This document shows positions 16,348-24,127 of a stretch of DNA of 26,139 bases, one piece after another. Location: assembly GCA_002482845.1 (NCBI GenBank), contig DLGT01000009.1:1-26139 (forward strand), written 5' to 3'. Made by a program: the position numbers and the translations under genes. Source of the DNA: Saprospiraceae bacterium UBA7687. Lineage in GTDB: Bacteria > Bacteroidota > Bacteroidia > Chitinophagales > Saprospiraceae. The notes under the pieces were generated by a model. It did not search any database. It saw only the letters and a program-made list of their open reading frames with translations, and was not told where the DNA came from. How positions within the stretch are numbered: position 1 is the first letter of the stretch; each line of letters begins with the position of its first letter.

Positions 16348-17466
16348 ATGAAGTCATTAAAAGTCATAATTTGCCTGCTTTTTACAGTTTCTTTTGCTAA
16401 TGCTCAAGGGTATGAATTTACAACTATTCATGAATGTGAGCGCCTTCCTGTCATTTCTCAAGATAAAACAGGTACTTGTTGGAGTTTTTCTACGTCTTCA
16501 TTTTTAGAATCTGAAATCATAAGAATTAATGGGAAAAAGATAGACCTTTCAGAGATGTATCAAGTACGTCAGACTTACCCAATGAAAGCTGAAAATTACA
16601 TTCACAGACAAGGTAAAGCACAGTTTAGTGAAGGTGGATTGGCACATGATGTGTTGAATAGTGTGCGTGAATATGGTTTGGTACCCGCAGAAGCATATGA
16701 TGGTTTGTTAGCGATTGAAAATAAACACAATCATGCAGAAATGGTAGAAGTCTTAGAATCAATGTTGAAAACCTATGTATCAAATTCAACCAAAAGGGTG
16801 TCGACACAATGGAAGTCCGCAATTTCAGCCGTCCTAGATGTGTATATTGGAGAGATTCCAAAGGACTTTACCTATGATGGTAAAAAATATACGCCTAAAT
16901 CGTTTCAGGAGATGACCAAAATCAATCCTGATGACTATATCACTTTGACATCCTTTACACACGAACCATTTTACAAACAAGTGATTCTTAATATCCCAGA
17001 CAATTTTTCTAATGGCATGATGTACAATCTTCCAATAGATGAATTTATGGAGAATATTGATTATGCCTTAGCTCAAGGTTTTACTTTGTCACTTGATTGT
17101 GATGTATCCGAACCAACATTCTCAGCAAAAACAGGTGTTGCTGTCATCCCGAAGAACTCAGATGACATGAAATCTATCATTTCTGAAATTAAACCAGAAA
17201 AGGAAATTACCCAATCATACAGACAAGAAGAATTTGAAAGTTACAGCACTACTGATGATCATTTGATGCATATCATAGGGAAAGCAATGGATCAGAAAGG
17301 CAATATTTATTATAAAGTTAAAAATTCTTGGGGATCTGATGCGAGTAAAGTAGCTTATGATGGATACGTGTACATGAGTACTTCTTTTTTACGTCTAAAA
17401 TCCATTTCTGTCCTTTTGCATAAAGATGGACTAACTCCCAAAACTAAAAATGCAATCAAATTCTAA
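16348..17466 (+). CDS. Secreted C1 cysteine peptidase, bleomycin hydrolase-like
   Basis: A papain-fold peptidase of the bleomycin hydrolase/aminopeptidase C branch, with a signal peptide (about 1-19, cut after FANA). The oxyanion Gln38 and the nucleophile Cys44 are in ISQDKTGTCWSFST; the catalytic His308 is in DDHLMHIIG and Asn326 in VKNSWGS, with the branch-typical order. Cytosolic members are about 450 residues; this one has 372 and is exported, probably to the periplasm or outside. The likely role is trimming peptides in the envelope or in food proteins. It lies only 18 bases upstream of rarA and may be read through into it, though the two functions do not look related. Confidence 0.88.
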   Translation: MKSLKVIICLLFTVSFANAQGYEFTTIHECERLPVISQDKTGTCWSFSTSSFLESEIIRINGKKIDLSEMYQVRQTYPMKAENYIHRQGKAQFSEGGLAHDVLNSVREYGLVPAEAYDGLLAIENKHNHAEMVEVLESMLKTYVSNSTKRVSTQWKSAISAVLDVYIGEIPKDFTYDGKKYTPKSFQEMTKINPDDYITLTSFTHEPFYKQVILNIPDNFSNGMMYNLPIDEFMENIDYALAQGFTLSLDCDVSEPTFSAKTGVAVIPKNSDDMKSIISEIKPEKEITQSYRQEEFESYSTTDDHLMHIIGKAMDQKGNIYYKVKNSWGSDASKVAYDGYVYMSTSFLRLKSISVLLHKDGLTPKTKNAIKF

Positions 17467-17484
17467 TCATCATTATTTCCTGCC

Positions 17485-18762
17485 ATGAATCAACCATTAG
17501 CCGAAAGAATGCGTCCCAAAATGCTCGATGATTATATCGGACAGGAGCATCTCGTAGGCAAAGGTGCCATTCTCCGTAAGGTGATAGAGTCAGGAAGTCT
17601 GCCTTCATTTATTTTATGGGGACCACCAGGTGTAGGCAAAACAACTTTGGCATCCATTATAGCTAATACGCAGGATAGACCGTTTCATAGTCTTTCTGCG
17701 ATCAATAGTGGTGTGAAAGATATCAGAGAAACCATCGAAACAGCCAAATCTCAGAAGTTTTTCTCTCGACCTAATCCAGTTCTTTTTATAGATGAAATCC
17801 ACCGTTTTAGCAAGTCCCAACAAGACTCGCTTCTAGGTGCTGTAGAAAAAGGTATTGTGACGTTAATCGGTGCAACAACTGAAAATCCATCCTTTGAAGT
17901 CATATCTGCATTGTTATCTAGGAGTCAAGTGTATATCTTGAAGCCATTGGAGCGACATCATTTAATTACGATGATAGACAAAGCCATATCAGAAGATTAC
18001 GACCTTAAAAATAAAAAGATCAAAGTAGAGTCTTATGATGCGATGATCAAAATATCTGGTGGCGATGGGCGTAAACTTTATAATTGTCTTGAGTTAGTGA
18101 TCAACCAGTTTGACAAAGAGGAAGAGATCGTCATTACCGATGAAGTTGTAATGGAAGCTATCCAACAGAATCTGGCGATGTACGACAAGTCGGGTGAGCA
18201 ACATTATGATATCATTTCTGCTTTTATAAAATCGATGCGTGCTTCTGATCCGAATGCTACTGTTTATTATCTAGCAAGGATGATAGAAGGTGGTGAAGAT
18301 CCAAAGTTTATCTGTAGGAGAATGATTATCTTAGCTTCAGAAGATATCGGACTTGCAAATCCCAATGCGCTGCTCCTTGCTAATAATTGTTTTCAAGCTG
18401 TGCACCTAATAGGTATGCCTGAAGGTCGCATTATTATGTCTCAGACAGCCATCTATTTGGCTTGCTCTCCAAAAAGTAATGCATCTTACGTCGCTATTAA
18501 TCAAGCCATTGCTCTTGTACGACAGACAGGCGATCTGCCTGTTCCATTACAACTAAGAAATGCACCCACGGGCCTTATGAAAGATATTGGCTATGGTGCA
18601 GACTACAAATATGCGCATGACTTCAAAAATGCTGTTTCTGATCTAGAGTGTCTGCCAGATGATATCAAAGGTACCAAACTATACGCACCGGGCGCCAATC
18701 CAGCCGAACAAAAGTATGGTGAATTGTTGAGACATTTCTGGAAAGAGAAGTATGGATATTGA
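17485..18762 (+). CDS. rarA: Replication-associated recombination protein A (RarA/MgsA)
   Basis: A cytosolic AAA+ ATPase related to clamp loaders that acts at stalled replication forks. Start LAERMRPKMLDDYIGQEHL is a family hallmark. Walker A is GPPGVGKTT (46-54), Walker B with the next helix is FIDEIHRFSKSQQDSLL (101-117), and sensor GATTENPSFEV follows. The C-terminal MgsA tetramerisation part ends with NPAEQKYGELLRHFWKEKYG. At 425 residues it is complete. It converges with the putative barrel gene, 22 bases between stops. Confidence 0.96.
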   Translation: MNQPLAERMRPKMLDDYIGQEHLVGKGAILRKVIESGSLPSFILWGPPGVGKTTLASIIANTQDRPFHSLSAINSGVKDIRETIETAKSQKFFSRPNPVLFIDEIHRFSKSQQDSLLGAVEKGIVTLIGATTENPSFEVISALLSRSQVYILKPLERHHLITMIDKAISEDYDLKNKKIKVESYDAMIKISGGDGRKLYNCLELVINQFDKEEEIVITDEVVMEAIQQNLAMYDKSGEQHYDIISAFIKSMRASDPNATVYYLARMIEGGEDPKFICRRMIILASEDIGLANPNALLLANNCFQAVHLIGMPEGRIIMSQTAIYLACSPKSNASYVAINQAIALVRQTGDLPVPLQLRNAPTGLMKDIGYGADYKYAHDFKNAVSDLECLPDDIKGTKLYAPGANPAEQKYGELLRHFWKEKYGY

Positions 18763-18784
18763 CTCCAATAAGTGAAAAATGAAC

Positions 18785-20116
18785 TTAAAAGAAAATGTAT
18801 GAAAGTCCTACATTACTATTTAGTTGGATCTGGTTGTAACTGTATTCATAAGCTGGTCGAAAATATAATTCAGCTCTTTGGGTGTAAAAATAATAAGCTG
18901 ATAAGTTTCCAGAAATCCTGACTCTATTATTTATAAAATATGAAGTTTGGAAAGAAATTACGGTATTGATGAAATTTGATCTTGTTCTTCCGAATATCAC
19001 ACCATTAAATTGACTGTAAGAAGCGGCAGCCCTAAGATTCAGATAGGTTCTGGAATTCGGATAATATCCCAAAGCATAAGACGCATTTAAAAAAGGCTCA
19101 AGGAATTTTCCTTTATTTTCATTATAATCCCTTTCTATGGCCGTCAATCCTCCACTAATATTTATACTTCTTTGAAAAAATTGAGATATAGGCAATTCGT
19201 TTTTATATTCCAATATTCCAGATGTGGCTAGTTCAATGGATTCATAAGTTCCTTCTTTTAAATCTCGATCAAACTGTAAAGATGGTGTGACCCCGAAACT
19301 AAAACTTTTTCCTGATAATCTATTGGTCAGAAATGCATTAAGCCAGTTGTCAGTGATAATATTTACAAGTTCGATGGTTCTTTCTTTGTTTGTTTGAAAG
19401 TTGTTTTCTAGCCATTTTGAAAGGTTTTCTTGCACATAAACTCTGTATCGTCTGCTATCAAAAATCCTTTGGTTCTGTAAAATAGCTATTTCATTTGCAA
19501 ATGAAAATAACTCACTTTGCGTCATATGTCGACTGATAATGCCTGATGAAACTAACTCGTCAGCGATAAATTTCGCTAAAAACACATCGGTAATAGGTTG
19601 TATTCTACCTTTGCCAATTTTTAAAGGAACACTTATGTTTGTATAAAGATTTTGTCTATTCTCATCAGTGAGTTGTGAACTTTTAAATCCCGTGTATGAT
19701 GAATTTAACCGATATCCCCATTCAAAGAAGTGATTACGAGCATTAAATTTTCTTTGTAAATTATTCATATTCATATAAAATCCATAGTTGACTTCCTTTG
19801 TTTCATCTGATTTTCTTCTTGAATATGAATTGCTAAATGATCCATAGGACTCACCCTGCGTTTTTTCATCATTTCTAAAAGTTGAAAATGATAGTCGTAG
19901 GTCTTGATCAAAAGAAGAGGAGATTTCAGGCTCTGAATCGTTGTGGTCGTTAAAATTGTTATATGAACCACTTAGTCCTGGCTCCAATTGTAACGCTCTC
20001 CTATACACATTTGGAAATTCATACGTCCGATAAAGGATGCTGTCTGTTTGGGCAATTACTGAAGATTGGACTAGTAGGCAAAGAAAGATAGTTAAAAATG
20101 TAAACGAAATTTTCAT
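18785..20116 (-). CDS. Putative outer-membrane beta-barrel protein, hypothetical
   Basis: This 443-residue protein is not recognised at family level. It has a signal peptide (about 1-23, FLTIFLCLLVQSSVIAQ) and then long runs of alternating polar and aromatic residues typical of beta strands. It ends in NVGLSYIFF, the aromatic C-terminus that marks outer-membrane barrels for Bam-dependent insertion. A helical part at about 190-260 could be a plug or periplasmic domain. Asn, Ser, Tyr and Arg are abundant. No catalytic motif is seen. It could be a porin or a surface-scaffold protein. It appears to be transcribed alone, with a promoter-like motif about 46 bases upstream. Confidence 0.65.
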   Translation of the reverse strand: MKISFTFLTIFLCLLVQSSVIAQTDSILYRTYEFPNVYRRALQLEPGLSGSYNNFNDHNDSEPEISSSFDQDLRLSFSTFRNDEKTQGESYGSFSNSYSRRKSDETKEVNYGFYMNMNNLQRKFNARNHFFEWGYRLNSSYTGFKSSQLTDENRQNLYTNISVPLKIGKGRIQPITDVFLAKFIADELVSSGIISRHMTQSELFSFANEIAILQNQRIFDSRRYRVYVQENLSKWLENNFQTNKERTIELVNIITDNWLNAFLTNRLSGKSFSFGVTPSLQFDRDLKEGTYESIELATSGILEYKNELPISQFFQRSINISGGLTAIERDYNENKGKFLEPFLNASYALGYYPNSRTYLNLRAAASYSQFNGVIFGRTRSNFINTVISFQTSYFINNRVRISGNLSAYYFYTQRAELYFRPAYEYSYNQIQLNSNVGLSYIFF

Positions 20117-20161
20117 GATGATCTGATTAAATAGTTGAAAATATAAGTTTTAAATTATGGT

Positions 20162-20169
20162 CAAAAATA
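20162..20169 (-). promoter_or_regulatory. Candidate -7 element for the putative barrel gene
   Basis: The - strand reads TATTTTTG, an exact TAnnTTTG match, 46 bases before the ATG. The -33 region is unclear. Confidence 0.4.
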
Positions 20170-20235
20170 GTGCTAAAATTGGTTGCTAGGTTATAAAAGC
20201 GAGATTTAATTTAAAACAAATTAGCCCTATTTTTC

Positions 20236-20772
20236 TTACCCAAAAAAACTCATCAGTGTAGCACCGTATTTTCGTTCTTCTATGAAGCGGCTGTGTTGTT
20301 TAAATTGATGGGATTTGTCATGTTCTAGTACGAATAGACCGTTAGGAGCTAGGGCATTGTGCTGAAAAATGAGATCAGGTAATGTATTTAGTTTAGGAAG
20401 ACTGTACGGTGGGTCTGCAAAAATATAGTCATACTGTCGGATATTGGTTTGTAGGAATTTGAATACGTCAGATTTAAAGATTTTTATTTGGTCTTCTATT
20501 TTTAAAGCTTCTGCCGTTGATTTTACAAAAGAGACACAGCCAGCGAAATTATCTACATAAGTGGCATCTGTACATCCTCTAGAAATACACTCATAACAAT
20601 GACTACCTGTACCACCAAAAAGATCTAACATCACCATATCTTCCCAATCTACTCGATTGTTGAGGATATTAAACAAACTTTCTTTTGACATGTCTTTGGT
20701 GGGACGTGTAGGCCAGTTATTTGCAGGAGGGACAAATCTCCTTCCTTTGAATATGCCGCCTATGATGCGCAT
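20236..20772 (-). CDS. rsmD: 16S rRNA (guanine966-N2)-methyltransferase
   Basis: RsmD methylates G966 of 16S rRNA during 30S subunit assembly, using S-adenosylmethionine. Visible signatures are the start RIIGGIFKGRR, TRPTKDMSKESLFNIL (22-37), the SAM-binding loop DLFGGTG (50-56) and the catalytic ADPPY (119-123). The 178 residues match the family. Its start overlaps the end of the DUF3822 gene by 13 bases, so the two are translationally coupled. Four Cys residues between 59 and 79 are more than usual; I give this no weight. Last gene of a three-gene operon. Confidence 0.93.
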   Translation of the reverse strand: MRIIGGIFKGRRFVPPANNWPTRPTKDMSKESLFNILNNRVDWEDMVMLDLFGGTGSHCYECISRGCTDATYVDNFAGCVSFVKSTAEALKIEDQIKIFKSDVFKFLQTNIRQYDYIFADPPYSLPKLNTLPDLIFQHNALAPNGLFVLEHDKSHQFKQHSRFIEERKYGATLMSFFG

Positions 20773-21554
20773 AAGGCATTGGCATAGTGGATAAAATAGA
20801 AGTGTTTTTTGAGTTCTGTATCACCTGATATTTTGAATTCACCATCTATGTGGACGATCGCCAGATTATTGATGTATCCATAAAGAAGTGTAAATAATGG
20901 TGATTTTTTTTCTATCCATCCGCTCACTGTGCAGGCATCTTTCATAGGGTCTAGACCAGTTTCTTTATACACTGCTAGGATGAAATACAAAATGTCATTG
21001 ATAGCCGGCGTACTGAAAGAGTTATAAAACTTAAATTTACCTTCACTTTGATGAAAAATAAATATTTCGTCTTTTTCTACGTGAACATGCAGGGTTTGAC
21101 CTAGCGATTCGATGTAATAAGTGGATAGTAAGTTGGATATGTGGTGGATGATATAATTGTCTTTTCCGAGAACTTCGTTCAATAGGTTTTCTTGGTGTGT
21201 TGTAAGACCGAAGTATGTATAAGCATCATTTCCTGTTATTTTTTCTATCTTATTATTGGTAAGCGATAGATTGGGAAACAAGGTTACTGCATTTTCATTT
21301 ACGATTGGCAAATGATGACTACTTCCAGAAAGAACGACGACAGATATTTTTCTGAAATTATTTTGTAGGTTTTGGTCAGTTTTGATTTGATTCTTAAAAG
21401 ATAGGTCTGAGTATCTAATGTCATCATAAGATTTGTGTGCGAGTAAGACATTATTCAGATCAAACACACTATAAAAAAAACTGTCTGCCATTAGCACGAC
21501 AGACAGTAACAAATTATCTTTTGATTGTATTAAATTAAAATCTCTTTGGTACAT
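20760..21554 (-). CDS. DUF3822 family protein
   Basis: A 264-residue cytosolic protein of the DUF3822 family, found in Bacteroidota and often encoded directly upstream of rsmD, as here. The family is thought to have an actin-like/RNase H-like fold, with unknown function. I see the patterned start (SLLSVVLMADSFFYSVFDLNN-like strands at about 15-36), the IFHQSEGKFKFYNSF stretch and the FYFIHYANALCAS end. The link to rsmD by overlap suggests a role around ribosome or rRNA maturation, but that is inference only. Confidence 0.8.
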   Translation of the reverse strand: MYQRDFNLIQSKDNLLLSVVLMADSFFYSVFDLNNVLLAHKSYDDIRYSDLSFKNQIKTDQNLQNNFRKISVVVLSGSSHHLPIVNENAVTLFPNLSLTNNKIEKITGNDAYTYFGLTTHQENLLNEVLGKDNYIIHHISNLLSTYYIESLGQTLHVHVEKDEIFIFHQSEGKFKFYNSFSTPAINDILYFILAVYKETGLDPMKDACTVSGWIEKKSPLFTLLYGYINNLAIVHIDGEFKISGDTELKKHFYFIHYANALCAS

Positions 21555-21563
21555 TATCGGGTG

Positions 21564-22151
21564 TTACCAGTTACCATTTGTATTAGGAGAATTCATGTCC
21601 CCGAATTTTATGGTTTTAGTTGGGTCATAACGAGCATCGTATTTTTTATACCTTGGATCTTTATATTCTCCCATAAATACTTCCCACTTGGTAGCTACTT
21701 CTAGAACGTTTACAAGTGTGTTTTGATGCGTCAGGGTATCGGCATCGATTGTAAATGTTTTACCCTCGCCATATGGTACATATCTAAGTGAATCTACGTT
21801 GACCATTCCGCCCAATAAGCTGTACAATGAGTCTTTAGCTTCCTTGTAACTTACAGATCTGACGAATTTATCTTGATTGGTAGGATCCGAAGGGTCTGAT
21901 TCTAGTTTTACGATTTCTATTTTGCCAGTATTAATGACATTAGATAAAGAATCAAAATTACTTGCATATTTTCCAGTCACCATTCTATGTACATCCTGAG
22001 TGATTTGTAGTTTTTTAAGTACTTTTACCACTGCGTCTTTTCTTTTATCTCTTTCTGCTGCAAACGCAATAGGTTCACGCACAGATGCATATAGCCAATA
22101 AGCCAATATTACGGTTATTAAAACTAAAACAAGATTTATTACCTTCCTCAT
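21564..22151 (-). CDS. Membrane-anchored hypothetical protein
   Basis: A 195-residue protein with one N-terminal helix (about residues 5-23, VINLVLVLITVILAYWLYAS) and a soluble rest predicted to be outside. The anchor followed by a helix rich in charged residues (AAERDKRKDAVVKVLKKLQ) is loosely like type IV pilin-type starts, but no prepilin cleavage site is evident. I do not recognise the family; it seems conserved in Bacteroidota beside DUF3822 from memory only. It is first in the operon with DUF3822 (9 bases apart) and rsmD. Confidence 0.7.
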   Translation of the reverse strand: MRKVINLVLVLITVILAYWLYASVREPIAFAAERDKRKDAVVKVLKKLQITQDVHRMVTGKYASNFDSLSNVINTGKIEIVKLESDPSDPTNQDKFVRSVSYKEAKDSLYSLLGGMVNVDSLRYVPYGEGKTFTIDADTLTHQNTLVNVLEVATKWEVFMGEYKDPRYKKYDARYDPTKTIKFGDMNSPNTNGNW

Positions 22152-22201
22152 AAAGTGTGTTTTAAGAATGTGTTATTAAAAATACGATTTTAATGTTTTG
22201 T

Positions 22202-22235
22202 TATCTTTGAAATGATGCACAAAGTACTACTTTTG
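22202..22235 (+). promoter_or_regulatory. tsaD: Candidate -33/-7 promoter pair for tsaD
   Basis: TACTTTTG (22228-22235) matches the -7 consensus, and a TTTG (22206-22209) lies 18 bases before it, close to the published Bacteroidota -33/-7 spacing. That TTTG is itself the end of TATCTTTG (22202-22209), a second exact -7 match, so two start points are possible. Leader length to the TTG start would be roughly 55 to 85 bases. Confidence 0.5.
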
Positions 22236-22247
22236 GCGTATCATTGG

Positions 22248-22255
22248 CAAAAATA
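22248..22255 (-). promoter_or_regulatory. Candidate -7 element for the 195-residue protein/DUF3822/rsmD operon
   Basis: The - strand reads TATTTTTG, an exact match, about 97 bases before the ATG of the first gene. A TTG on the - strand lies 22 bases further upstream. It overlaps the divergent tsaD leader, so the two transcripts start back to back. Confidence 0.4.
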
Positions 22256-22295
22256 TTTATTTTTTTTAATTCTGATCCAATAAATAGCAATAATC

Positions 22296-23306
22296 TTGAT
22301 AAAAAAAATAGTTACGATCCTTTCTATAGAGTCGTCTTGCGACGACACAAGTGCGGCTGTAATTAGAGATGGTGCAGTCTTGAGTAATGTCACTGCAAGT
22401 CAAACCATTCATAATCAATATGGTGGCGTGATACCTGAGCTCGCAAGCCGTCAGCATTTGCAAAATATCATTCCTGTCATTGATGTCGCATTAAAAGATG
22501 CTCAGATTTCGAAGTCTGCGTTAGACGCTATTGCCTTTACACGTGGTCCTGGTTTATTAGGAAGCTTGATAGTCGGCGTTTCGGCGGCTAAAGCGCTTGC
22601 TTTGAGTCTGGATATTCCTATTATAGATGTCCACCACATGCATGCGCACATCTTGGCACATTTTGCAGATGACCCAAAGCCTGATTTTCCTTTTCTCTGT
22701 CTTACGGTGTCAGGTGGCCATACACAAATAGTCAAAGTAAATAGCTATCGAGACATGGAAATTCTTGGTTCTACGATCGATGACGCTGCTGGTGAAGCAT
22801 TTGATAAAACTGGTAAAATGCTCGGCCTTGAGTATCCTGCGGGTCCTATCATCGATAAATTGGCAAAACTTGGAACGCATACATTCACTTTTCCTGAACC
22901 TCAGGTCGGTGTGTTGGACTTCAGTTTTAGCGGATTGAAAACATCTATCCTGTACTTTTTGCAAAGGGAAATGGCTGTCAACCCTAATTTTATCCAAGAA
23001 AATATGAATGATATCTGTTGTTCGGTACAGACGACCATTGTTAAGATACTACTTAAGAAGCTTAAAAAAGCATCTGATATTACGGGTATAAAACAAATAG
23101 GCATTGCAGGTGGCGTTTCTGCCAATAGTTTCCTGAGAAGTGAGCTAAAAAGTCTCGGTGAAAAGCACGGTTGGCAGACGTTTATTCCTGCTTTTGAGTA
23201 TTGTACTGACAATGCAGGTATGATAGGTGTGGCGGCATATTTTAAGTATTTAGACCAAGATTTTGCAGATCAATCTGTGACGCCACAAGCGAGATTAGAA
23301 TTTTAA
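22296..23306 (+). CDS. tsaD: tRNA N6-adenosine threonylcarbamoyltransferase TsaD
   Basis: TsaD, with TsaB and TsaE, transfers the threonylcarbamoyl group to A37 of tRNAs reading ANN codons. Family motifs are clear: IESSCDDTSAAV (11-22), GGVIPELASRQH (43-54), the metal-binding His pair in HHMHAH (His114, His118), SGGHTQIV (139-146), DDAAGEAFDK, and TDNAGMIG with Asp305. At 336 residues it is complete. No ATG exists between the in-frame stop TAA at 22281 and the conserved core, so the start is most likely the TTG at 22296. The stop TAA overlaps the ATG of a possible extended CHAP-protein frame. Confidence 0.96.
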   Translation: MIKKIVTILSIESSCDDTSAAVIRDGAVLSNVTASQTIHNQYGGVIPELASRQHLQNIIPVIDVALKDAQISKSALDAIAFTRGPGLLGSLIVGVSAAKALALSLDIPIIDVHHMHAHILAHFADDPKPDFPFLCLTVSGGHTQIVKVNSYRDMEILGSTIDDAAGEAFDKTGKMLGLEYPAGPIIDKLAKLGTHTFTFPEPQVGVLDFSFSGLKTSILYFLQREMAVNPNFIQENMNDICCSVQTTIVKILLKKLKKASDITGIKQIGIAGGVSANSFLRSELKSLGEKHGWQTFIPAFEYCTDNAGMIGVAAYFKYLDQDFADQSVTPQARLEF

Positions 23307-23341
23307 TGTCCCAAGATGACTTATTTGTCTGTATTACTTCC

Positions 23342-23349
23342 TATTTTTG
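23342..23349 (+). promoter_or_regulatory. Candidate -7 element for the CHAP protein
   Basis: TATTTTTG matches TAnnTTTG and lies 32 bases before the ATG at 23381. A TTTG occurs 14 bases upstream, shorter spacing than usual. Its place inside the longer frame that opens at 23306 supports the later start. Confidence 0.35.
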
Positions 23350-23380
23350 TGCTTTATACCTCACCACATCAGAAACCTTC

Positions 23381-23944
23381 ATGAAGTTTAAAGCATATTT
23401 CCCATTACTTTGTTTGCTCATAATCTTGTGTTCTTTTAGCAATAAAAAGATGGAAGTAGGTAGTAAAATCGATTCTTTCAACAATGTATCTATATACTAC
23501 AATGGTGAAAACTTTACTAATGTTATTGGTAGAAGTGTAGCAGATGATGGTTATAACTTAGGGTTAAAGTTTCAGTGTGTAGAATTTGTCAAACGATATT
23601 ATCACAAAGTACACGGACACAAAATGCCAAATTCATTTGGTCATGCCAAAGATTTTTTTGATAAAAGTCTAGGAGATCGAGCATTTAACAAAGGTCGCGG
23701 GCTTATGCAATATAGAAATGTGAGGGAATATAAACCCAAAGTAGAAGATATTTTAGTGTATGATGCTTATCCTGGAAATAGATTTGGACATGTGGCTATC
23801 GTTTCGAAAGTTTCTGATGATGAGATAGAATTGGTCCAACAGAATATTGGTAAAAAGACAAGAATAAAGATTCCTTTGGTCAACTTTTATCAATATTGGA
23901 CAGTGGCTGATTACAATATTTTGGGTTGGTTGCGCAAGGAGTAA
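23381..23944 (+). CDS. Secreted CHAP-domain amidase, glutathionylspermidine amidase-like
   Basis: A frame opens at the ATG at 23306, but the ATG at 23381 starts a good signal peptide (KFKAYFPLLCLLIILCSFS) and I choose it, giving 187 residues. The CHAP (NlpC/P60-like) fold is shown by FQCVEFVKRYYHKVHG with nucleophile Cys66 and RFGHVAIVSKV with His137, then ELVQQN with Asn155 or a Gln as third residue. The QCVEF-RRYY-like pattern is closest to the amidase half of glutathionylspermidine synthetase/amidase, though peptidoglycan amidases share the fold. Being exported, cell-wall peptide cleavage is the more likely job. It follows tsaD directly but has its own promoter-like motif. Confidence 0.75.
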   Translation: MKFKAYFPLLCLLIILCSFSNKKMEVGSKIDSFNNVSIYYNGENFTNVIGRSVADDGYNLGLKFQCVEFVKRYYHKVHGHKMPNSFGHAKDFFDKSLGDRAFNKGRGLMQYRNVREYKPKVEDILVYDAYPGNRFGHVAIVSKVSDDEIELVQQNIGKKTRIKIPLVNFYQYWTVADYNILGWLRKE

Positions 23945-24127
23945 TTATTTTAGGAATATTTTAAATGTCTATTTGAAACTTTAAAATATTTTGAACGATT
24001 TATAGTTATTGGTATGGTCATTTTGAATGAACGGTCTTTATCTGAATATCCTTTTGAAAAGTCTTTTGTGTCAAACATACCACTTCATTTTACCAACAAG
24101 CGTTTGAGTCAATAAAAACAAAACTTA

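Noticed and set aside
16348..18762. C1 peptidase and rarA as one functional unit
   Set aside because: The 18-base spacing suggests shared transcription, but one protein is secreted and the other is a replication-fork ATPase. I see no shared pathway.
22266..22463. A - strand frame opposite the start of tsaD
   Set aside because: It is antisense to the conserved TsaD N-terminus and has no domain or promoter of its own.
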